From Amoebidium appalachense (Eukaryota; Ichthyosporea): a stretch of 64,000 nucleotides of DNA. How positions within the stretch are numbered: position 1 is the stretch's first letter; the number at the start of each line of letters is the position of its first letter. The notes under the pieces are model-generated. The model saw only the letters and a list, made by a program, of their open reading frames with translations. It ran no database searches and was not told the origin of the DNA. Positions 56,156-64,000 of this stretch are shown here, piece after piece. A program made the position numbers and the translations under genes. The DNA lies in the NCBI GenBank assembly GCA_963693365.1, contig CAVNZM010000012.1, forward strand, positions 1,240,001-1,304,000, written 5' to 3'.

Positions 56156-57752
56156 ACACAGACACACACATACACATACACATAGACCAACACTAATACT
56201 AGCGCTCACCATCAACAATGGAGTCTAGGCTTGTAAAGTAGACTTACTCAAACATGCACGGGGTGAGCCCATCCTTCCCCCCCCACCCCCCCCCCCCCCC
56301 CCCAAAACACACACACCCCTCCGCCCTACCCCCCCTCCTTCACACACAAAAACACACACAATTTACATGTGCGTACATTATGCCCCCCCCCCCCCCCCCC
56401 CCCAAACACACCCACACAGACAAACACACACTCACCCGCCCACACACGCGCGCACACACCAACGCTAGCACCCACCATCAATGATGGAGTCCGGGCGTGC
56501 AAAGTAGACGTACTCAAAGATGCACCGAGTAAGCACATCCCCTCCCCCCATCCCCACCCCCCTCCATCACACATAAACACACACAATATACATGTGTTAC
56601 ATATATGCCCCTCCCTCTCCCCCCCCCCTCCCCTCCCTTCTCCCCCCCCACACACACACTAGCACCCACCATCAATGATGGAGTGCGGGCGTGCAAAGTA
56701 GACGTACTCAAAGATACACGGGGAGAGCACACCCTCCCCCCCCCCCCCCCCCCCCCCCCCCCCCATCCATCACACATAAACACACACAATATACATGTAT
56801 ACATATATGCCCCTCCCTCCCTCCCTCCCCTTTCCCCATTCCCCCCTCCTCCCCCAAAACACACACTTACCCACTCATCCGCCCACACACACACGCAACA
56901 CGTACACCCACCATCAATGATGGAGTCCGGGCGTGCAAAGTAGACGTACTCAAAGATACACGGGGAGAGCACACCCTCCCCCCCCCCCCCCCCCATCCAT
57001 CACACATAAACACACACAATATACATGTATACATATATGCCCCTCCCTCCCTCCCTCCCCTTTCCCCATTCCCCCCTCCTCCCCCAAAACACACATCCGC
57101 CCACACACACACGCAACACGCACACCCACCATCAATGATGGAGTCCGGGCGTGCAAAGTAGACGTACTCAAAGATGCACGGAGTGAGCACCCCCTTCTCC
57201 CTCAGGCACACCCGCCTCTCCATGGTCTGATTCTGCTCCTTCTCACCAAGACCACCCTTCTCGGCTTTCCTCTTCTGACGGAAAATAACGGCCTCGCCTG
57301 AATGTGAACAAAAAAGGAAAAAAGAAAAAGAAGGGAAAGAAAAGGAAAGGAAAAAATGAAAGAAAAGAAAAGAACAATAAAACAAAATAAGAAAATAGAG
57401 TGAAAGGAAGGAAAAGGAAAAAAAGGGAGAGAAAAGATGGGGAAACAGGGTTTAGCACTACAGTACCGCTATTTCTTTTGGAGATTCTGTGTCAATCAAT
57501 TGATGACGAAGTTATATAATTTGCAAAGTGTACATTCAGAACAAAGGCCTGTGTGCGTGTGCATGTATGAGCGTGGATGTGCTAGTGTGGATGTGCATAT
57601 GCATGTGCATGTGCATGTGTGTGTGCGCGCGCGTGTGTGCACGGATATGAGCGGGGCGTGTATGTGTGTGGGGGTGTGCACACGCTTGCATGTTTGTGTG
57701 TGTGCGTGCGCGCGAGTGTGTGTATGTGTGTGTATATGTGCATGTGCATGTG

Positions 57753-57803
<51 letters not shown>

Positions 57804-58340
57804 ATGTGTGTGCACGTGCAAATCCTACCTGCCGCCACATCCCCCAGCAGGGTGAACCCAAGCACATCCAACACGACGCTCTCAGATGCCACAATGTAGT
57901 CTGTGCCAGTCTCCGTCTCCCTCTGACCAATCACAAGCGGCCTCAGACCGTGCTTGTCCCGGAACGCAACAATACCGAACCCTGCACAAGGGAATTTGGC
58001 ACCCCGTCAGTCGATTTTTTGAAAGGCAACAATATCGAACCCTGCATGAGCGAAATTGGCGACCCATGAATTCAAGGACCAGGGGGTGGTTTGCGAATAG
58101 GAGCAGGGCTACAATACCGTTAGATAGAGTATGTGTACACGTCCTTAGGTTTGACAGGAATCTATTATAAAGAGAACCTACTGGATCGATTTCCACGAGT
58201 GTCGAACATGGTAATTCTGTGAGATGCATAACCTGGACTGGGGAAGTAAGGTTTACTCTATGCATATATATGGAATGCACACAGCCCATCTCTGCCTAGT
58301 GTGAACCTCTATTGGTGCATGCATCCTCAGAGAAGGGAAA

Positions 58341-58371
<31 letters not shown>

Positions 58372-58943
58372 GGGGGGGGGAGGGAGGGGGGGTTGCATAC
58401 CAGTGATCATAGCGACCACGGCATAACCGCCACGACACCTCTCATTGACGTTGGTGATAGCGGTGAAGATGTCCTCGTTATCGATTCTAAATGTGGGCAC
58501 AGGGAAAGGGTTAAGAGTAGACACCAGGTGTAATAACACAGATGTTGAGGTTTGGGGTTATGTCACAGTTTCAAGGTCAAACGATGCATATGGGAGTAAG
58601 ATCATGTATCTCCTGGGGTGCGTCTAGAAATAGACTTTCGAGCCTTCCCTACCATCGTTTACTACTAAGTATCAATGACACAATGCCCTCCCCCCTCCCC
58701 CCTCCCCCCCCCCCCCCCAGCACGCCGACCGACTTCCCACCCCACTTTCTAAGCCCCTCCCCCCCCCCCCCCCCCCCAACCCTTACCCAAACCATACCTC
58801 TTTCTCTCACCCCCCCCTACCCCCCCTCCCCCTCCCCCGGTTACGCAAAAACCAGCCTACCCCCCCCCCCCCCCCACCCCCGGCAAGCCTCCCCAAACCA
58901 TCTCCCCTCTGACCCTTCCTCATTATACATGAATACCCGCAAC

Positions 58944-59002
<59 letters not shown>

Positions 59003-59651
59003 GGGAGCACCCAAACATTCACACTACCGCCTACCATTTGGCGTGCAACCTTAACCATAAGAGCTAGGGCAGGACCAATTCTTTCATCGAAAATCAGTCC
59101 CATCAAAAATTAAAAAAGAAAGAAAAGAAAAAAGAAAAAAAAAAGATAAGTACCTGGGCTTGTCGAGCTGGGACAGTTCGTAAGCGAGGATATTGAGGAG
59201 GACCTCGGAGTCCGAGTCGGTGTTGATGTGGCGGTGGGCTTCATAGTCTAAAAACTGTTTGAGCTCCGCACTGTTGGTCAGGTTGCCGTTCTGCAGGGGG
59301 TTAAAGAAAGGGGGAAAAAGAAAAAAAAAGAAAGAAAAAAGAAGAAAAAAAAAGGAAAAGAAAAAGAAAAAAAGAGGATGGAGGTGTCAGTAAGGGAGCA
59401 GTGAAAGAAAGACTGGCTTTTGACCTCTTGTTTTCTTCTTTCTCCTTTCTTTCAATTGCTACTATTACTACCACTATTACACCTGCTGCTCCTAATATGA
59501 CTAATTCTCTTTCTTTCTTCTTCCCTTTGGGGAGGGGAAGGGGGTAGGTAGGAATCTGGTGGGGAAAGAAGGGGGGGAGGGCGGGGGGGCGGGGGGGCAG
59601 GGGGGCATGTATGCATTGAAGTGACGTGTATGTGCACAGCAGAGAGCGACG

Positions 59652-59719
<68 letters not shown>

Positions 59720-60586
59720 AAACACACACACCCATAACAAGGAAGGTACAGAGTGTGTGTGCGGGCCCGCTTGGACAGTATGCCCTGTGAACGTGTGTGT
59801 GTGTGTCTGAATGTGTATGTGTGTGGTTTGTGCAAGTTGGAGCTGTGAGCGATGAGTGGAGAGGATCCAGCATATTGAAACGCCCAGCAAAAGCGTGAGA
59901 AGTTACTGTGTGAGCTGTAGTGATGGGGGATTGGGGGAGGGGCGGTGATTTCTGTACGCAGTACGGGTCACGAAGATAGACGATAAAGCAAACGGAGAAG
60001 TGTACACGACAGCATGTGGTGGAAGGTGGGGCCAGGGAGAAAAGGGGGGGGGGGGATGGTTTCGGATGCAGAACACGGTGGGATAAACAACCGAATGATG
60101 AGAAGCACGGTGCAGGGCACATGCAAAAGCAAACATTCAAGTATGCAGCATCAGCAACACGCCGTATGCAACATAGCAGAACCCATCATCAGGGGAGGGG
60201 GGGGGGGGGCAAGTCACAAACTGCATCCGAGTTTCGACCCGTTAGCCTCATTTACGAAACCCATCTCAGGATAAGGTGTGTGTGTGTGTGTGTTTGTGTG
60301 TGTGTGTGGGGGGGGGGGGGGGGGGGGGGGGGGGGGAGGGGGGGTTACATGTGCCAGCGAGATACCGTAGGGGCTGTTGACATAGAAGGGTTGGGACTCG
60401 GCATTGGAAGAGGACCCGGCAGTAGGATACCTCACTGCAAGTAAAGGGGTTAATACATGTGTGTGTGTGTAAGGAGGGGGGGGGGGGGGGGGGGGGGGGG
60501 GAGGCGGGGGGAGGGCGGGAGGCGGGAGGGGGAGGGGGGGGAGGGGGAGGGAGTGAGCGAGTGAGTGAGAGTAGGTTGCGTGTGTG

Positions 60587-60618
<32 letters not shown>

Positions 60619-61806
60619 CTGCTTGGCCGTGTGTTGTCACGTTGTGTGTCCGCAGTTGTGTGCCCGTGATTGTGTGCGATATTGTGCATGTGTTGTGCGT
60701 TGTGCTTGTGTTTGTGTGTGTGTGTGTGTGTGTGGCGCGACTTTCCAACTCACACACTCTCATGTATATGATGCACACACACACACACCTACTTCATCAT
60801 AAATAGAGACATGTCAGCGAGCTAATATCAGCTACCCCAAGCACCTTTTCATCCAAAAGTGCCCAGCCCCCCCCCCCCCCCCCCCCTTCCCCCCCGGAAG
60901 CAGCCCCGTCCCCCCCCCCCCCCCCCCCCCCCCTCACACCCCCGGAGAAGGTAGCTCTGATCGATGCCCACTCTTCGTACGTGCTCCTCTACTTCCCACA
61001 ATCTACATTGTGTAGCCCGTTGTAAACATGCGTACTTCATGAAATGTAACACGGTCTAACTCCCTTTAGTTCCCCCGTCCCCCTTTCCCTTCCCCCCCCC
61101 CCCCCCCCCCCACCCGCCCACCCTGCAACACACACACACACAAACACACATCTCCCCTCCCTTCCCCCACCCACCCCAACCCTTCCCCGTCCACAACCAT
61201 CCCCTCCCCTTCCACACCCATCCCCTTCCCCCCCGCCCCCTCGACTCCCCCCTCCCCCCACCCCCCACCCCCCTCTCACACCAGTGACATTTTCCTGTTT
61301 TCAATCACGTGGCCTCCCACCCACCCCCTACCCTTTCTCCCTTCCCCATCCCTCTCGCTCTCGCTTCCCCCCCCCCCCCCCCCCTCCTTCCTCCCTGACT
61401 CGCCCTCCCTGACTCGCCCCCATCAAAAAAAAAAAAAAAAAAAAGAAACACGTCTTCACTCACCGTGGCCTATGCCCATGCTCCCAATCAGCACCTTAAG
61501 ACTATCCTCGTCAAAGACATCCCTCACGAGCCCACGTGCCTTGCGCTGGAAAAGGCGCCCGTGCATGCATGTGATTATGCCTGCTGCATCCTGTGTAGTT
61601 TATGAAGTATGCGGGAATTGAGGAATGGGGTTCGTGGTTAGATAGAAAAAAAGGAACGAAGCAGGATTTTGGTTCCGCTTATTGCAAGTGATCGAGCCTG
61701 CTGCATTATGTGTGAGGTGTGCAGGAAAAGGGGAATGAGCTGGTGGTTAGATAGAGAACAAAAACCGGATTACGATTACCGTGTGCGTGTATGCATGCAT
61801 GTGCAC

Positions 61807-61842
<36 letters not shown>

Positions 61843-61861
61843 ACAAGTGTGTGAATGAATG

Positions 61862-61892
<31 letters not shown>

Positions 61893-62158
61893 CTGTATTT
61901 GTGTGTGTGTGTGTGGGTGGATGGGTGGGTGAGTGGGCGGGTGTGAATGTGTGTGTGTGTGTGCCCGCGCCTGTGCCTGTGTATGTGTTGTGGGTGGAAA
62001 ACAGAGGACACAAGCGCAATGGGCAAGTGCAAGGGACAATGTGCGTGTGTGTGTGTGTGTGTGCATAGACACGAAGTTCCAGATGTCAAAGAGTGTTTCA
62101 GTAAACTGTGTGTGCATGCAGAAAAATGCCAGTTTGTTATATGTGTGTGCATGTGTGT

Positions 62159-62202
<44 letters not shown>

Positions 62203-62770
62203 CTATGTGTGTGTGTGTGTAATGTCTGTGTGTGTGTGTGTAGGAGTCAACCAAGAGCTAGTGTTTACGTGTGAGTGTGTGCTATCGCGTGTGCGTGTAA
62301 GGAGGGATGTGTTTTGCTTGTGCATGCGTGTGTTTATGTGTGAGTGTGAATGTGCTTGCGTGTGCACGGAACTTGCAGGCAAGGGTATACTAGTGTACTT
62401 GTGCTGCTGCGTGTGTTTGTGTATGCTGATTTGTGCTTGCTCCTATGGGATCGTAACTGTGCACAAATGTATGTTTACCAAGTGAAAAGATGCAAAGTTG
62501 TTAAAAGACACATGGGTGAATGCGGTTCATGCGTGCACCCTAAGTAAGAAGAAAAGGCAAGGTAGAAATTGTGAGTAAAGCACGTTGCCGGCGGCAGTGC
62601 CTCGAGCAGTTGTGTTTAGCCGGTGCTACTAATGCAGTTGTTTCAACCCACAAAAACACAAAAATGAGACCGACCTGTCCACGATGTTGTAGAATGTTGA
62701 GTGCCTCGTAGAGATAGGAGTTTGCTGACTCCTTCTCCGTGTTGAGAAGAAGTGCTACAATGCCACACAT
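50849..62770 (-). CDS. purF: Amidophosphoribosyltransferase (PurF/PPAT), 15 exons
   Basis: First committed step of purine synthesis: glutamine plus PRPP give 5-phosphoribosylamine. Exons (minus strand): 62675-62770, 61464-61590, 60349-60434, 59154-59290, 58401-58486, 57829-57981, 57130-57297, 55584-55684, 54748-54872, 54439-54512, 53712-53811, 53099-53210, 52476-52560, 51722-51804 and 50849-50917. Phases agree throughout and give 533 residues, normal for the family. The start Met is followed directly by the nucleophile Cys (MCGIVALL). Further motifs are [81 protein letters not shown], the PRPP loop [14 protein letters not shown], and [17 protein letters not shown]. No leader peptide precedes Cys2. 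Introns carry exon-edge duplications, listed separately. Confidence 0.97.
53536..53632 (+). repeat. (CTTTTT)n hexamer followed by poly-T and poly-G
   Basis: About eight CTTTTT units, then about 27 T and about 18 G without spacer, inside a PurF intron. Confidence 0.9.
56210..57192 (-). repeat. Five-copy tandem array of a PurF exon 7 end plus intron
   Basis: The last ~60 nt of exon 7, coding [16 protein letters not shown] with its GTGGGTG donor, recurs at about 57130-57190 (the real exon), 56912-56973, 56670-56730, 56476-56535 and 56210-56268. Unit lengths are about 194-266 bp and include C-rich intron sequence. Copies 2 and 4 are intact in frame, copy 3 changes ARPDS to ARPHS, and copy 5 has a TAA (FEYV site) and further changes but keeps a GTGAGC donor. 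Confidence 0.9.
58022..58070 (-). pseudogene. Degenerate duplicate of the PurF exon 6 start
   Basis: GCAACAATATCGAACCCTGC and onward repeats 57965-58009 (GCAACAATACCGAACCCTGC), covering the acceptor CAG and the first codons of exon 6. It lies immediately upstream in transcript direction. The copy's acceptor region still reads ...TGCAGG, so cryptic acceptor use is conceivable. Confidence 0.75.
61669..61765 (-). pseudogene. Degenerate duplicate of the PurF exon 2 start region
   Basis: TGCTGCAT followed by TGTG, a GTGCAGGAA segment and GGTGGTTAGATAGA repeats 61572-61650 (GCCTGCTGCATCCTGTGTAG ... GTGGTTAGATAGA). It carries the first few codons of exon 2 plus the intron upstream. The acceptor CACAG of the true exon is changed to CACATA in the copy, so it is likely unusable. 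Confidence 0.65.
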
Positions 62771-63837
62771 CTTTATTCGCTAGCTTAACCTGTGAAAGGT
62801 GGCCCCTCAGTATGTGCACAGGCGTATAAAAGGGGCCCATAAATAGCCGAGAACAAGTTCGTCCAGGAATAAAGCTTATGCGTATCTAGGGAACAAAAGA
62901 AAACACAGGTTCAGCTCGTCCAAAAAAATGGATTACACGTCGCCCCTTTGACAAAGCCGTGTTTATGCACTAGGTTGGAGGCCAGTTTCTGTGTCTGGTA
63001 AAATCTACGACAGAAACACCGAAAGGCATCTTATTCGCATACATCGCAACCACATTTCTGGTGTGTGCTTGAACCCATCTAACCGACGACAACATCACAA
63101 AGCTGACTTCACACTCACCTTTAGAGGTTATTGCAGCCACATAGATGTTCCCGACAACCGCGCCGTTAAGCTTTAACCTCTCTCCAAGAGAATCACTAGA
63201 GTATACCCGGTACACATATACTCTACACTTGTAAGCTATCAAAACATACACACGCACACACATAAACAAACACCAAAAAAGTGGTGAGACACAGCACCAG
63301 CACAGACAGAGGACACATGGGCAGATGGGCATGTGCAAGGAACAATGTATGACGTCATGAGTGCGCGCGTAGCCAATCATTGTGTCGCAAAATCATGCCA
63401 AAAATAATGATATTGTGCACGTGCACACGTCAATATTTATAAAACAATAAAAAAAGTAGGAATATAGATCTTTATCGGTGATATTGTAAGATGTGAGTGC
63501 AGTACATACAGTGACTGTGCAGTACATACAGTGACTGATGGAATGGCAGCTAGACGCACATACACACACCCACATACACATGCACACACACACACAGACA
63601 CACACACACAGACACACACACACACACAGCTCCTCCTCCTCCTGGGGAGGAGTGTATATTTTGCTTTGAAGAACATTGCAACGTTAACGCTGGTTAATCG
63701 GTTCAGCCTGTTTCAAAACCGAACATCGATCGTCTGCCCAGGGCTCTGGAAAACAGTTGTGTTACTACTGCTGAACATAGGTCTATGATGCAAACTGGAA
63801 ATTCAGAGTTTATTGCAGGTGTGGATGTCTGGGACCT
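62771..63837. other. PurF promoter region and intergenic flank
   Basis: The first ~300 bp upstream of the PurF start are unique and must hold its promoter, though I see no definite motif. A CA-rich stretch lies at 63556-63630. Nothing else is recognised. Confidence 0.45.
63809..63814 (-). promoter_or_regulatory. AATAAA polyadenylation signal
   Basis: AATAAA on the minus strand 24 nt after the TGA of the partial gene at the window edge. Confidence 0.5.
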
Positions 63838-64000
63838 TCACGATTCCATCACCTCGTAAAACCGGTACATCGTGATTGGAATTGTAAGCCTCCCGGAGTC
63901 TTTTCGTGGCCCTGTATGGCCGACGATGTTTGGCTCTGAAAAAGGTCGACCCGATGACCGGATACTGCGACGTGCTCTACGCATATCATTGAATCCTTCG
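63838..64000 (-). CDS. 3' end of an unidentified gene (partial)
   Basis: A minus-strand frame is open from the window edge for about 54 codons to TGA at 63838-63840. The reading (GFNDMRRARRSIRSSGRPFS ... MYRFYEVMES) is basic, non-repetitive and unlike any family I can name. An AATAAA (complement at 63809-63814) lies about 24 nt past the stop, the right distance for a polyadenylation signal, so I read this as a last exon. The rest of the gene is beyond the window. Confidence 0.5.
   Translation of the reverse strand, partial: EGFNDMRRARRSIRSSGRPFSEPNIVGHTGPRKDSGRLTIPITMYRFYEVMES

Overview
This is nuclear DNA of a eukaryote, probably a unicellular alga or other protist; I cannot place it more closely. 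Genes are split into many short exons with GT-AG introns of about 0.1-3 kb, and one gene carries a close AATAAA signal. Introns are crowded with poly-C/poly-G, poly-A/poly-T, CA/TG and CT tracts. These tracts produce most of the long open frames in the window (poly-Pro, His-Thr, Val-Cys), and none of those is treated as a gene. All exon limits below were read by hand from splice signals, codon phase and family conservation.

Layout. 459-9727 (+): 3' part of an NhaC-like Na+/H+ antiporter, 11 exons. 11173-14599 (-): secreted polysaccharide deacetylase-like gene, resembling Agd3, with an in-frame stop just after the signal peptide. 18493-21529 (-): PHO84-type phosphate:H+ symporter, 4 exons. 26697-35608 (-): 11-exon gene for a membrane protein of about 1054 residues that joins an N-terminal anchor, a glycosyltransferase-like region, an alginate-lyase-like domain and a C-terminal membrane segment. 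35.7-42.3 kb: intergenic block with hairpin elements, two decayed non-LTR retrotransposon copies, a tRNA-derived SINE pair and a piggyBac-like remnant. 42756-47198 (+): TSR2 ribosome-biogenesis factor, 5 exons, with a one-base frame break in exon 1. About 47218-48331: non-autonomous DNA transposon with terminal inverted repeats, just past the TSR2 stop. 50849-62770 (-): amidophosphoribosyltransferase (PurF), 15 exons, 533 residues. 63838-64000 (-): 3' end of an unidentified gene.

The genes form no operon-like group. PurF and TSR2 are housekeeping genes and two others are ion or phosphate transporters. The deacetylase-like and lyase-like genes both appear to act on extracellular or Golgi polysaccharides, so the organism probably makes or remodels an acidic polysaccharide wall or mucilage.

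The most unusual signals are: (1) repeated tandem duplication of exon-edge segments inside introns, with five copies of a PurF exon end and similar cases at three other exons; (2) the fused glycosyltransferase-like/alginate-lyase-like membrane enzyme; (3) composite homopolymers in which T runs precede G runs (equivalently C precedes A) at many sites; (4) an interspersed repeat family carrying a GAGCCCATCCTCAGGG core that leads into poly-G; (5) two apparently frame-broken conserved genes.
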